From assembly GCF_003402415.2 (NCBI RefSeq), contig NZ_AP036014.1, positions 1,054,001 to 1,118,000 on the forward strand: a DNA stretch of 64,000 nt, given 5' to 3'. The notes beneath the pieces were generated by a model, which was not told where the DNA came from, ran no database searches, and saw nothing but the letters and a program-made list of their open reading frames with translations. Positions within the stretch are counted from its first letter, which is position 1. Every line of letters begins with the position of its first letter. This stretch comes from Cupidesulfovibrio sp000226255 (GTDB lineage: Bacteria; Desulfobacterota; Desulfovibrionia; Desulfovibrionales; Desulfovibrionaceae). Below are positions 25,683 to 35,369 of this stretch, piece after piece. A program made the translations under genes and the position numbers.

Positions 25683-27166
25683 GGCAGCGCCCCCGCTGGC
25701 CGCCCGTCGGCGGATCGTTCTTCCGCAGGCTGTTCCTGTTCGGGCTGGGGAGCCGTGGCTTCCGGCGCGGGACCGCCCGCCCGGCCGGACAGGGCCACGG
25801 GCAGGGGGCGCACCTCGCGGAAATCGCGGATCAGGTCGAAGCGGCCGTCCTGCAGCCGGGTGAAGTACACCTGGTTCATGCCCTGGCGGCTTTCGGGCGA
25901 GAAGGACACGTAGGTGCTGCCGCCCAGGGGGTAGTCGCGCAGCGATTCCAGCGCCTGCACCAAGCCTTCGCGGGTCAGGTCGCGCCCGGCGCGGCGCAGC
26001 CCCTCCACCAGGATGCGCGCGTTGACGTAACCCTCAAGACCGATGGTGTTGGGGGCCTCGTCGGGAAAGTAGCGGCGCAGCAGTTGCACGTAGTCTGCGG
26101 CGGCGGCCAGCAGGTCCGGGGTTTCGCGCGCGCCGGGCGGGGGCACCACCTGCGACATGATCACCGGATTGACCGGCGAGTTGCCCAGCAGGCGGGCCAG
26201 TTCCTCTGCCCCGGTGAACGACAGGCAGTGGAACACCGCGTGCAGCCCCGCCTGTTCCGCCAGCCGGATGAACCGGGCCGAGGGCTCGTAGGTGCCCACC
26301 ATGACCACGGCCTGGGCGTCGGATGCCAGGATGCGGCGCAGCCCTTCCTCCACCTTGGTGGTGCCGCGCACGTACGAGCCGCGCGCCACCGGGGCCAGGC
26401 CCAGTTCGCGCAGGGCTATTTCCGTACCGGTCAGCCCGTCGAAGCCGTAGGCGTCGTACTGGTAGAACACGGCGATGCGCGTCAGCCCCAGGTCGCGCAC
26501 CAGGTGGCGCACGGCGGCCGCCGTTTCCTGGTAGTACGAGGCGCGCACGTTGAACACGTAGCGGTTGAAGGGCTCGCGCAGACCGTTGGCCCCGGTGAAC
26601 ATGCCCACCAGCGGGATGCGCGCCTCCTCCACCAGCGGCAGCACGCGCATGGTGGTGGGCGTGCCCACGTAGCTGAACAGGGCGAACACGTCGCCGTCGA
26701 TGAGAAAGCGCTGGGTGTTGGTCAGGCAACGGGGCGGGTCGTAGCCGTCGTCGGCGGCGGTGACCAGGATGCGCCGCCCATGCACCCCGCCGGTGTCGTT
26801 GACGTGGTTGATGTATGACAGCGCGCCGCGCAGGGTCTGCACCCCAAGATAGCTGGCGTGCCCGGTGAGGGCTAGCGACGAGGCGAGGTGGATGGCGTCG
26901 TCGGTGACGCCGGGCGTTCCGGTGTGGTCCGGTTGGCGCGGGTTGTCGGTGTTGCAGGCGGCAAGGAAGGGGCACAGCGCCAGCAGGAGCAGCACGGGCA
27001 GAAGCAGCGCGCGGCGCAAAGTGGCGCGGCGGCGCGGCCCGAACCCGTCAGACCGGATGCCTCCGGTGAGCCCGATGGGCTCGGTGGCCCGGGCTCCGTT
27101 TGCCAAAGAGGGCTGGTGGGCCGGGCAGCGGGGGGCGGTGCGCGGTGGTGCGGTGCGCGGGGTCAC
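25679..27166 (-). CDS. LivJ-type periplasmic ligand-binding lipoprotein
   Basis: 495 residues from a GTG at 27166 with an AAGGGAGC ribosome site. A long N-terminal extension precedes a lipobox (LLALCPFLAACN). The Peripla_BP_6 fold follows: SLALTGHASYLGVQTLRGALSYINHVNDTGGVHGR, typical of branched-chain amino acid binding proteins. No ABC permease is nearby. The gene overlaps the kinase gene, so it probably passes ligand information to the kinase rather than to a transporter. The C-terminal 40 residues are Pro/Ala/Glu-rich. Ligand unknown; amino acids, amides or short acids fit the fold. Confidence 0.9.
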   Translation of the reverse strand: MTPRTAPPRTAPRCPAHQPSLANGARATEPIGLTGGIRSDGFGPRRRATLRRALLLPVLLLLALCPFLAACNTDNPRQPDHTGTPGVTDDAIHLASSLALTGHASYLGVQTLRGALSYINHVNDTGGVHGRRILVTAADDGYDPPRCLTNTQRFLIDGDVFALFSYVGTPTTMRVLPLVEEARIPLVGMFTGANGLREPFNRYVFNVRASYYQETAAAVRHLVRDLGLTRIAVFYQYDAYGFDGLTGTEIALRELGLAPVARGSYVRGTTKVEEGLRRILASDAQAVVMVGTYEPSARFIRLAEQAGLHAVFHCLSFTGAEELARLLGNSPVNPVIMSQVVPPPGARETPDLLAAAADYVQLLRRYFPDEAPNTIGLEGYVNARILVEGLRRAGRDLTREGLVQALESLRDYPLGGSTYVSFSPESRQGMNQVYFTRLQDGRFDLIRDFREVRPLPVALSGRAGGPAPEATAPQPEQEQPAEERSADGRPAGALP

Positions 27167-27463
27167 TCTTGCTCCCTTGCGTGTGGTGCGGGCGGATCGA
27201 TATCGCGCCGAGCGGACTGTAGCCTGACGACGGCGGAAAGTTCAAGGGCGCGCGACGTGCGTCCAAAGGGGGCAAAGCGGCGGGCACGACTGGCGAAATG
27301 TCTGCCGTGGCGCGAAAACCGGCGCGGGGTGTCGGTTGCTGGGCGGTGGCGCTGCACGCGCCCCGTTGTCAGGAATGCGGAGCGGGGCTACACTTTTTGA
27401 TGGCGCCACGGAACGTGGCCCGGCGTCGGCCCCCTCTTGCCGCGCCCACCCACAGGAGCCCGG

Positions 27464-28249
27464 ATGACCTTCGTTCCTTATCGCGATGCAGGGCGTGCGT
27501 CCCCACGCAAGAGCGCAGGGGGGGCTGCACGGCTGGTCGCCCTGTTCCGCTTCGGGCTGCCTGTGGCGGCCTGCCTGCTGGTGCTGGCCGCCAGCCTGGT
27601 CCGCGCCGCCGATGGGGGGCAGGCCGCCTCGCCGTCCGCCGTGTCTTCCGTGCCTTCGGGCTCACCCCAGGGCGCGCCCCAGGCCGCCGTGCTGCCGGGG
27701 CCGCAGGACGCATGGCCCGAGGGCGCGGCCTTTCCGGACATCGCCCTTGCCATGCCGTCGCCGGATGCGGGCTGGAACGGAGGGGCGGACGTGGCCGTGC
27801 CCGCGCCCCTGCCGGGAGAAACCCCGGCCCGCGGCCAGATGTTCCGTCTGTCCGACCTGCGAGGCCAGGTGTTCATCGTCAACCTGTACAGCTGGTTCTG
27901 CGCCCCCTGCCAGGAAGAAGCCCCGGCCCTGCGGGCGCTGGACGCGCGCATTTCGTCCGCCGGGCCGGGGGGGCTGGCCGGGCGGGTGCGCCTGGTGGGC
28001 ATTGCCGCCGGGGACGACTGGAACCTGGTGCAGTCCTTTCGCCAGCGGCACGGGCTGGTCTTTCCCCTGTTCGCCGATCCGGAACTGGCCCTGCACGGCC
28101 AGCTTGGCGGCCTGCCGGTGCCGTTTACCTGGGTGGTGCGGCGCGAGGCCGACGGATTCCGCGTGCTGTTCACCCTGTCCGGCGCGCTCACCGGCACCCC
28201 GGCCCAATTTCTGGACCGCGTGCTGGCGGCGGCCGGGCCGTTGCCGTGA
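27464..28249 (+). CDS. TlpA/ResA-like thioredoxin with N-terminal anchor
   Basis: 261 residues from ATG 27464 with a CAGGAG site. A membrane anchor or signal (FGLPVAACLLVLAASLVRAA) precedes a low-complexity linker and a thioredoxin domain. That domain is of the TlpA type, GQVFIVNLYSWFCAPCQEEAPALRALD, with redox pair C146-A-P-C149 and a cis-Pro region VPFTWVV. Such periplasmic thioredoxins reduce or oxidise disulfides of exported or c-type proteins. The stop codon is two bases from a possible start of the transposase-like gene, so the two are probably co-transcribed, an odd pairing. Confidence 0.88.
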   Translation: MTFVPYRDAGRASPRKSAGGAARLVALFRFGLPVAACLLVLAASLVRAADGGQAASPSAVSSVPSGSPQGAPQAAVLPGPQDAWPEGAAFPDIALAMPSPDAGWNGGADVAVPAPLPGETPARGQMFRLSDLRGQVFIVNLYSWFCAPCQEEAPALRALDARISSAGPGGLAGRVRLVGIAAGDDWNLVQSFRQRHGLVFPLFADPELALHGQLGGLPVPFTWVVRREADGFRVLFTLSGALTGTPAQFLDRVLAAAGPLP

Positions 28250-28320
28250 GCATGGGGCATGCCGGCCGCGAGGACGGGGGCGCATTGCGCCCACGGGGTG
28301 ACTTGGGCTACCAGAAGAAT

Positions 28321-29199
28321 ATGGAATCGCTGCATGAAGAGCCGTGCCTGGCCTCGGAAGAGGCGGCCCTTGCCCACCTGCTGGACCATTGCTGGCCGGG
28401 CGGGCGCAGCTTCTGTCCGCGCTGCGGCGGCGGGCGGCTGTACGAACTGTCGGCCGGGCGCTGGCGCTGCGCGGGCTGCAAATACACCTTCCATCCCTTT
28501 TCCGGCCGCTGGATCAACAACGGCAACCTCACGCCGCTGACCTGGCTGCGCCTGCTGCACCTGTACGCGGGCGAGGCCACGGTGCATACCCTGGCCGCAG
28601 AACTGGGCCTTTCCTACAACGCCGCCTACAAGGCGGTGACCACGGCGCGCTTCGCCATCCTGGCTCACGCCCCCGACGCCCGGCAACTGCTGGGGCCGGA
28701 AACCGGCCTTGGCAGCTACCTGAAGGGCAAGAAGCTGACGGGCGAACCCAGGGGCGGCGGCGGACAGATGTCCATTCCGGTGTTCGGCATCCTGGAGCGC
28801 AACGGGTGGGTGTTCATCGACCTTGTGTCCGGGCTGTCCGCCGAGACGGTGTTCCATTTCAACCACAATTTCCACCTGCGCATCGAGCGGGCGGGCAACC
28901 TGGTGCACACCGCCCCCTACCGCCACTATGACGCGCTGGTGCTGTGCGGCGATGATTCGCTGCCCTACGAGTACATCCGGCGGCGGGCCGACGGCCCGGC
29001 GGAACCGCCGGGCGAGTTCTGGAAATTCGCCGGAGGGCGGCTGCGGGCCTTCAAGGGCGTGTCGCCGCAGCGTTTCCCGCTGTACCTGAAGGAACTGGAA
29101 TTCCGCTTCAACCACCGGCGGGAGAACCTGTTCGCCACGCTGGTGCGCTACCTGTGCGATATGGTGCCCGACGTGCCGGAGATGGACGAGGCCAGGTAG
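28321..29199 (+). CDS. IS1595/ISXO2-type transposase homologue, probably catalytically dead
   Basis: 292 residues from ATG 28321; ATG 28252 is an alternative that couples more tightly to the thioredoxin gene. The N-terminal zinc ribbon is intact (C32xxC35 in SFCPRCGG, C50xxC53 in RCAGCKY), then a helix-turn-helix-like region (LAAELGLSYNAAYKAV). The DDE region aligns by pattern with ISXO2 transposases. The DETY motif expected near residue 131 reads LGSYLKG, and the second Asp (VHTD) reads VHTAPYR with Ala198. Glu232 in GEFW remains, and the C-terminal LKELEFRFNHR is typical. No terminal inverted repeats were found. It looks domesticated. Confidence 0.75.
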   Translation: MESLHEEPCLASEEAALAHLLDHCWPGGRSFCPRCGGGRLYELSAGRWRCAGCKYTFHPFSGRWINNGNLTPLTWLRLLHLYAGEATVHTLAAELGLSYNAAYKAVTTARFAILAHAPDARQLLGPETGLGSYLKGKKLTGEPRGGGGQMSIPVFGILERNGWVFIDLVSGLSAETVFHFNHNFHLRIERAGNLVHTAPYRHYDALVLCGDDSLPYEYIRRRADGPAEPPGEFWKFAGGRLRAFKGVSPQRFPLYLKELEFRFNHRRENLFATLVRYLCDMVPDVPEMDEAR

Positions 29200-29368
29200 A
29201 GCCCCCTGAGCGATACTGACCCGAGGGACAGCCCCCTGCGTGTGGGTGGCGGGCGGTCCTTCCCGCCCCCGCCCCCGCCCCCGTGCCCCGCATTCCACCC
29301 ACACCCCCGCCGTCACCACGCGTACCGGCCAGACGTCCCTTTTTTGCACCCGACTCGTGATTTTTTGT

Positions 29369-29402
29369 CCCGCATCCGGATTTCTGGAGGCGGGGCTTTT
29401 TT
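29369..29402 (+). terminator. Terminator after the transposase homologue
   Basis: CCCGC (29369-29373) with GCGGG (29390-29394), extended inward by a CCGG/CTGG pairing, followed by a run of T residues. Confidence 0.6.
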
Positions 29403-29688
29403 ATTGGTTACGGTGTGTTGCGATGAGGGGTGCGGTGGTTGGGGCAGTGTGGTGTGGTGTCAAAGCGTAATTATATGTTTTCTGACATCATGTAACAGCC
29501 GCGAATGACGGCACAAAAAAACGCGCCGTGGTGCAGGACCGTGCGCAGGAAACACGGCATTGATGCGCCGCACAGTCACGCCTAACACCGTGCTCTAACA
29601 GGAAAGATGTCCCGTTTGCGCCGCCGGGAACGGCGCGGAGGGGGCAGGGCGCGGCATGTGGCCGTGCCCACAGGGAAAGGGGACCACC

Positions 29689-29925
29689 ATGTTCGCATAC
29701 CCTGCAACACATGAGGTGCCGGGGGAGACCCCGCTGCCGTTCTCGGGCCTGGGACACGATCTGGGGCTTGCGGCATCGCACGCCCGACTGCTGGCATGGA
29801 TCCCCGTGCGGCGGCCGCGCGATGCCAGGCCGCATGCGGCGTGGCGGCGCGTTACGGCGCGTGCGTGCCGCAGCGCGGGCTACGCGCTGCAGATCGAACT
29901 GGGCAGGGAAACAAGAGGGCGCTGA
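29689..29925 (+). CDS. Possible small basic protein upstream of fdnG
   Basis: 78 codons from ATG 29689 with an AAAGGGGACC site, ending 73 bases before fdnG. The product is Arg-rich in its second half with no signal peptide or known motif. The ribosome site and position favour a leader ORF, but the composition is also that expected of chance GC-rich frames. Treat as tentative. Confidence 0.3.
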   Translation: MFAYPATHEVPGETPLPFSGLGHDLGLAASHARLLAWIPVRRPRDARPHAAWRRVTARACRSAGYALQIELGRETRGR

Positions 29926-29998
29926 GCCGGGCGCGCCACGGCGCACTCCGGCCCAGCGCTCTTGCGGCAACGGTGCATCCGGTACGCAAGGAGGCATG

Positions 29999-32900
29999 AT
30001 GACTGTCAATCGCAGGCAATTTCTCAAGCTGAGCGCGGGCGCCACCCTGGCGGGCGCGTTCGGCGGGCTGGGGATCAGCCTTGCGCCCTCGGTGGCGCGG
30101 GCCGAACTCCAGAAACTCCAGTGGGCCAAGCAGACCACCTCGATCTGCTGTTACTGTGCGGTGGGCTGCGGGCTCATCGTCCATACCGCCAAGAATGGTG
30201 ACGGCCGCGCCGTCAACGTGGAAGGCGACCCGGACCATCCCATCAACGAAGGTTCGCTGTGCCCCAAGGGCGCGTCCATCTTCCAGCTGGGTGAAAACAA
30301 CGCCCGCTCGCCCAAGCCCCTGTACCGCGCGCCCAACAGCGGCGAGTGGAAGGAAGTGGAATGGGACTGGGCGTTGAGCGAAATCGCCAAGCGCGTCAAG
30401 AAGACCCGCGACGAATCCTTCCAACTGGCCAACGCGGCCGGTGAAAAGGTGAACCGGACGGAGGCCATCGCCTCGTTCGGCTCCGCCGCCATGGACAACG
30501 AGGAATGCTGGGCCTACCAGGTCATCCTCAGAAGCCTCGGCCTGGTGTTCATCGAACATCAGGCGCGGATCTGACACAGCCCCACTGTACCGGCTCTGGC
30601 AGAGTCGTTCGGTCGCGGCGCGATGACGAATCACTGGAACGATCTTGCGAACAGTGATTGTGTGTTGATCATGGGCAGCAACGCTGCCGAAAACCACCCC
30701 ATTTCCTTCAAGTGGGTGCTGCGCGCGCAGGACAAGGGCGCCACGGTCATTCACGTGGACCCGCGCTTCACGCGCACGTCGGCCAAGGCCGACATCTACG
30801 CCCCCATCCGGTCGGGCGCGGACATCCCCTTCCTTGGCGGCCTCATCAAGTACATCCTCGAGAACAAGCTGTATTTCGAGGAGTACGTGAGCGAGTACAC
30901 CAACGCCTCGCTCATCGTGGGCGAGAAGTTCTCGTTCAAGGACGGCCTGTTCAGCGGCTACGACGCGGACAAGCGCAAGTACGACAAGTCGCAGTGGGCC
31001 TTCGAACTGGATGAGAACGGCGTGCCCAGGCGCGATCCGTCGCTGAAGCACCCCCGGTGCGTCTTCAACCTGATGAAGAAGCACTACGAACGCTACACCG
31101 TGGACAAGGTGGCCGACATCACCGGCACGCCCAAGGACCTCATCCTGAAGGTCTACAAGGCCTACGCGGCCACGGGCAAGGCGGACAAGGCGGGCACCAT
31201 CATGTACGCCATGGGCTGGACGCAGCACTCCGTGGGCGTGCAGAACATCCGCGCCATGGCCATGATCCAGCTGTTGCTGGGCAACATCGGCGTGGCGGGC
31301 GGCGGCGTGAACGCGCTGCGCGGCGAATCCAACGTGCAGGGGTCCACCGACCAGGGCCTGCTGTCCCACATCTGGCCCGGCTACAACCCCACGCCCACCA
31401 CCAAGGCCTCTACGCTCGACGCCTACAACGCGGCCACGCCGCAATCCAAAGATCCCATGAGCGTGAACTGGTGGCAGAACCGGCCCAAATACATGGCCAG
31501 CTACCTGAAGGCCCTGTTCCCGGATCTTGCCCCGGCGGACGCCTACGACATCATGCCCAAGCTCGATGCGTCCAAGCCCGCCACCTACTACTTCTGGCTG
31601 AACATCTTCGACAAGATGGACAAGGGCGACGTGAAGGGCTGCTTCGCTTGGGGCATGAACCCCGCCTGCGGCGGCGCCAATGCCAACAAGAACCGGCGCG
31701 CGCTGGGCAAGCTGGACTGGCTGGTGAACGTGAACATCTTCGAGAACGAAACATCGTCGTTCTGGAAGGGCCCGGGCATGAAGCCCGAGGAAATCGGCAC
31801 GGAAGTGTTCTTCCTGCCGTGCGCCGTGTCCATCGAGAAGGAAGGCTCGGTGGCCAACTCCGGCCGCTGGATGCAGTGGCGCTATCGCGGGCCGAAGCCC
31901 TGGGGCGAAACCAAGCCCGACGGCGACATCATGCTCGAGATGATGCACAAGATCCGCGACATCTACGCCAAGGAAGGCGGCGTGCACGCCGACCCCATCC
32001 TGAAGCTGAACATCAAGGACTGGGAGGAACACAACGAGTTCTCCCCGGCCAAGACCGCCAAGCTCATGAACGGCTACTTCCTGAAGGACGTGGAAGTGGG
32101 CGGCAAGCAGTTCAAGGCCGGGCAGCAGGTGCCCTCGTTCGCCTTCCTGACGGCGGACGGCTCCACCTGTTCCGGCAACTGGCTGCATGCCGGGTCGTTC
32201 ACCGACGCGGGCAACATGATGGCCCGCCGCGACACCGCGCAGACCCCCGAGCAGGCGCGCATCGGCCTGTTCCCCAACTGGTCGTTCAGCTGGCCGGTGA
32301 ACCGGCGCATCATCTACAACCGCGCCTCCGTGGACAAGACCGGCAAGCCGTGGAACCCGGCCAAGGCCGTCATCGAATGGAAGGACGGCAAGTGGGTGGG
32401 CGACGTGGTGGACGGCGGCGGCGACCCCGGCGCCAAGCACCCCTTCATCATGCAGACGCACGGCTTCGGCGCGCTGTACGGCCCTGGCCGCGAGGAAGGT
32501 CCCTTCCCCGAGCACTACGAACCGCTGGAGTGCCCGGTTTCCAAGAACCCGTTCTCGAAGCAGCTGCACAACCCGGTGGCCTTCAAGATCGAGGGCGAAA
32601 AGGCGGCGGTGTGCGATCCGAAGTACCCCTTCATCGGCACCACCTACCGCGTCACCGAACACTGGCAGACCGGCCTGATGACCCGCCGCTGCGCGTGGCT
32701 GGTGGAGGCGGAGCCCGAGATCTTCGCCGAAGTCAGCAAGGAACTGGCCAAGCTGCGCGGCATCAAGAACGGCGACCGTGTCAAGGTATCCAGCCTGCGC
32801 GGCTCGCTGGAGGCGGTGGCCATCGTCACCGAGCGCATCAAGCCCTACAAGGTCATGGGCGCGGAGATCCACATGGTGGGCCTGCCCTGGCACTACGGCT

Positions 32901-33025
32901 GGATGGTGCCCAGGAACGGCGGCGACACGGCCAACCTGCTCACGCCGTCGGCGGGCGACCCGAACACCGGCATCCCCGAGACCAAGGCGTTCATGGTCGA
33001 CATCCGCAAGGTGGGAGGTAAGTAG
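29999..33025 (+). CDS. fdnG: Formate dehydrogenase catalytic subunit, selenocysteine-containing
   Basis: 1008 residues when TGA 30572-30574 is read as selenocysteine (residue 192). The second of two adjacent ATGs has the better spacing from AAGGAGG. The Tat signal is NRRQFLKLSAGATLAGAFGG. The N-terminal 4Fe-4S site is ICCYCAVGCG (C50/C53/C57) with C88 in LCPKG. Around the UGA the context ARI-U-HSPTV...FGRGAMTNHW is the formate dehydrogenase active site. Bis-MGD binding regions such as GSNAAENHP follow. The enzyme oxidises formate to carbon dioxide in the periplasm using Mo or W. The adjacent fdnH supplies the electron-transfer subunit. Confidence 0.97.
30572..30602 (+). promoter_or_regulatory. 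UGA selenocysteine codon with bacterial SECIS-like hairpin
   Basis: TGA 30572-30574 is followed 10 bases later by CTG-TA-CC (30585-30591), loop GGCTCT, and GG-CAG (30598-30602). This is a short stem with a G-rich apical loop as expected for SelB recruitment. The frame continues into a conserved formate dehydrogenase sequence, so it is not a real stop. Confidence 0.85.
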
Positions 33026-33027
33026 TC

Positions 33028-33735
33028 ATGGGAAAGATGTTCTTCATCGACCTTACCCGCTGCACCGGCTGCCGCGGCTGCCAGATAGCCTGCAAGCAGT
33101 GGAAGAACCTGCCCGCCGAGGAAACCCGCAACACCGGTTCGCACCAGAACCCGCCGGACCTCTCGTACGTCACCCTGAAGACGGTGCGCTTCGAGGAAGG
33201 CGTGTTCGACAAGAAGATGGACTGGCTGTTCTTTCCCGAACAGTGCCGCCACTGCGTCGAGCCCCCCTGCAAGGGCCAGGCGGACGTGGACCTGGAAGGC
33301 GCGGTGCTGAAGGACGAGGCCACCGGGGCCGTCCTGTTCACCGAGCTCACCGCCAAGGTGGACGGCGACATGGTGCGCTCTGCCTGCCCGTATGACATCC
33401 CGCGCAAGGACGCTGCCACCGGCCTGCTGTCCAAGTGCGACATGTGCAACGACCGGGTGCAGAACGGCCTGCTGCCCGCCTGCGTGAAAACCTGCCCCAC
33501 CGGGTGCATGAACTTCGGCGACGAGGCGGAAATGTCCGCCCTGGCCGAAAAGCGCCTGGCCGAGGTGAAGAAGAAGTACCCCAAGGCCGTCCTGGGCGAC
33601 CCCAACGACGTGCGCGTGGTGTACCTGTTCCAGCGCGACCCCAAGAGCTACTTCGAGCACGCCGTGGCGGAACTGGAATCCGGCCCGCTCACCCGCAAGC
33701 AACTGTTCGCCAGGCTGTTCCGGGTGCGTGCGTAG
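33028..33735 (+). CDS. fdnH: Formate dehydrogenase iron-sulfur (beta) subunit, soluble type
   Basis: 235 residues, starting two bases after fdnG. Four ferredoxin-like Cys groups are seen: RCTGCRGCQIAC (C12, C15, C18, C22), QCRHCVEPPC, KCDMCNDR and ACVKTCPTGC with SACPYDIP. This is the 4 x 4Fe-4S pattern of the DMSO-reductase beta family. The C-terminal membrane helix found in E. coli FdnH is absent, and no gamma (cytochrome b) gene follows. The enzyme is therefore a soluble periplasmic alpha-beta dimer that presumably delivers electrons to cytochrome c3. Confidence 0.95.
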   Translation: MGKMFFIDLTRCTGCRGCQIACKQWKNLPAEETRNTGSHQNPPDLSYVTLKTVRFEEGVFDKKMDWLFFPEQCRHCVEPPCKGQADVDLEGAVLKDEATGAVLFTELTAKVDGDMVRSACPYDIPRKDAATGLLSKCDMCNDRVQNGLLPACVKTCPTGCMNFGDEAEMSALAEKRLAEVKKKYPKAVLGDPNDVRVVYLFQRDPKSYFEHAVAELESGPLTRKQLFARLFRVRA

Positions 33736-34064
33736 CTGAAGACGAGCATTGACCAGACCCGCCGCGCCGGTCTTCGGACAGGCGCGGCGGGCTTGTGTTT
33801 TCCTATCATCCCTGCCTCCTTGGGCGCGGGGGCGGTTTCCCGCCTTCCCCCGTGCCGGGCGTCGCGGACGACCATGCACATGGTTGCCCGTCGTCGCGCA
33901 AGGCGGCATCCCGCGCCGTCCGTGCCTGCCACCCATGGCGGGTGCGGGCGGCGTTCCTTTTTTCCGCTCCGGCTTGTGCCGGAACCGGGGCAACGCTAGG
34001 ATGAAACCAGTTAGGAGGGCAGGGGGCGCACGCCCCGCACCGCACCAGCCACAGGGAGGACGCC
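33736..34064. other. Intergenic region between fdnH and mobB
   Basis: After the fdnGH terminator the region is C-rich with no ORF that has a ribosome site. The GGGAGGA site of mobB lies at its right end. No promoter was recognised. Confidence 0.5.
33758..33801 (+). terminator. Terminator of the fdnGH operon
   Basis: 11-bp perfect stem (33758-33768 with 33781-33791), followed by CTTGTGTTTT. Confidence 0.8.
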
Positions 34065-34775
34065 GTGAAGGCAGTGAGCATCATCGGGTTCAAGAATTCG
34101 GGCAAGACCACCTGCACGGCGCTGCTGGCCGACGCGCTGGAGGCGCGCGGCCTGACCGTGGCCGTGGCCAAGCACACCCACCACAACCTGGACAAGGCGG
34201 AAACCGACACCGCCCGCCTGATGAAGCCGGGCCGCACGGTCATCGGCATCGCCGAGGGGGAATGCGCGGTGTTCTGGTCCACCCGGCGGCACCTGGCCGA
34301 CCTGCTGCCGCTGGTGCGCGCCGACGTGCTGCTGGTGGAGGGCGGCAAGAGCCTGGGCTGGCTGCCGCGCGTACTGTGCCTGCGCGAGGCGGGCGAGGCG
34401 CAGGCGCTGGACAGGGGGCTGGCCCTGGCCACCTTCGGCGCGGTGGAGGCAGAGGGGCTGCCCCGTTTCGACGCCGCCAGCGTGGACGCGCTGGCGGAAC
34501 TGGTGACGGAGCGCGGCTTCGTGTTGCCGGGGTTGGACTGCGGCGCGTGCGGGCAGCAGGACTGCGCCGGGTTCGCCCGCATGGTGGTGGCCCACCAGGC
34601 CGCGCCGGGCGACTGTTGTTCCGTGGACGGGCCGTTGTCCGTCACGGTGAACGGGCACCAACTGGGGCTGAACCCCTTCGTGGCGCGCATCGTGTCCGGT
34701 GCGCTGAAGGGCATGCTGGCGGAACTGAAGGGCTATTCGCCGGGGGCGGAAGTGGTCATCCGCCTTGCGGAGTAG
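34065..34775 (+). CDS. mobB: MobB-like GTPase fused to a C-terminal Fe-S motif
   Basis: 236 residues from a GTG with an AGGGAGG site. The N-terminal 150 residues are MobB: P-loop GFKNSGKTT (8-16), KHTHHN and the Asp-rich switch DTARLMKPG, then LLVEGGKSLGWLP. MobB is a GTPase that assists MobA in MGD formation. Residues 155-190 add a four-Cys group, C159, C162, C167 and C184 (LDCGACGQQDCAGFA...GDCC), in the spacing of PF04060-type 4Fe-4S domains. Its position after fdnGH ties it to formate dehydrogenase cofactor supply. The Fe-S part may sense redox state or help sulfur insertion; unknown. Confidence 0.88.
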   Translation: MKAVSIIGFKNSGKTTCTALLADALEARGLTVAVAKHTHHNLDKAETDTARLMKPGRTVIGIAEGECAVFWSTRRHLADLLPLVRADVLLVEGGKSLGWLPRVLCLREAGEAQALDRGLALATFGAVEAEGLPRFDAASVDALAELVTERGFVLPGLDCGACGQQDCAGFARMVVAHQAAPGDCCSVDGPLSVTVNGHQLGLNPFVARIVSGALKGMLAELKGYSPGAEVVIRLAE

Positions 34776-35369
34776 GAATTGGCGGAAAAGCGTGTGGCCA
34801 CTCCTGCGGAAAATAGTGGCAAAGATGCTCTAATGGGCAGCATTTGTTCGCTAAAAAAATCACGAAAACCTGTGGCGAAATGCTGGACTCCTGCCGGGAA
34901 GTCGACTAATCAGGAATTGTGTCTGGTTGGTTGAACAGTTTGCGCAACTGCCGGGCACACGCCGCAGCGACTGCCGTGGCCGGTCCTGTATCGGCCCGGA
35001 TGGCGCGGCGGCGGGGAGACGAGAGTGCCCACGCCCCGAAAAGCGGGCCGCCGCCCTGCCCGGGGCGCTTTTGAGAGACGAGAACAACGGGGCCAGTGCT
35101 CCCGGCCCCGCCGATCATGCCTGTTCGGTTCTCCCTCTTGCCCTGCGGGGCCAGGGCGCCCACACCCCTGGCCCCCCCTCTCCTCCCTGTCGCCTTCCCT
35201 GCCCGCCCCGCGCAGTCGACGCGAATTTTTCCTATCGCCTTGCCTCCACACGGCGAATCCGCCCACCGCGCGGTCCGGCATGTCGGCAGTCCCGGACCAT
35301 TCCGCGACGGCGGTGCGCGTCCGCCGGTTCCCGGTTCCGCCCGTGGCGGAACAGGCGCGACGACGCAGG
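34776..35369. other. Gene-poor region with hairpins between mobB and the chemoreceptor gene
   Basis: 34,790-34,930 is relatively AT-rich. The rest is GC-rich with several self-complementary segments (for example near 35095-35112 and 35145-35175). No ORF has both a ribosome site and a plausible composition. A plus-strand terminator at its right edge implies a transcript from an unseen start, perhaps a small RNA or a long mobB 3' region. Confidence 0.4.

Larger units (their letters stand above)
29200..29998. other. Long region between the transposase homologue and fdnG
   Basis: Left part: C-rich hairpins and a terminator (29369-29402). Middle (29450-29530): a short AT-rich patch that may hold the fdnG promoter. 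Right part: one weak ORF (29689-29925). Nothing else is supported. Confidence 0.5.

Noticed and set aside
30572..30574. In-frame stop in the formate dehydrogenase gene, as a pseudogene signal
   Set aside because: The sequence on both sides is a conserved formate dehydrogenase active site, a SECIS-like hairpin follows, and selenocysteine is normal here.
29852..32893. Minus-strand open frame of 1013 codons opposite fdnG
   Set aside because: fdnG is unambiguous on the plus strand, and the antisense product is repetitive in Val/His/Leu with no motif.
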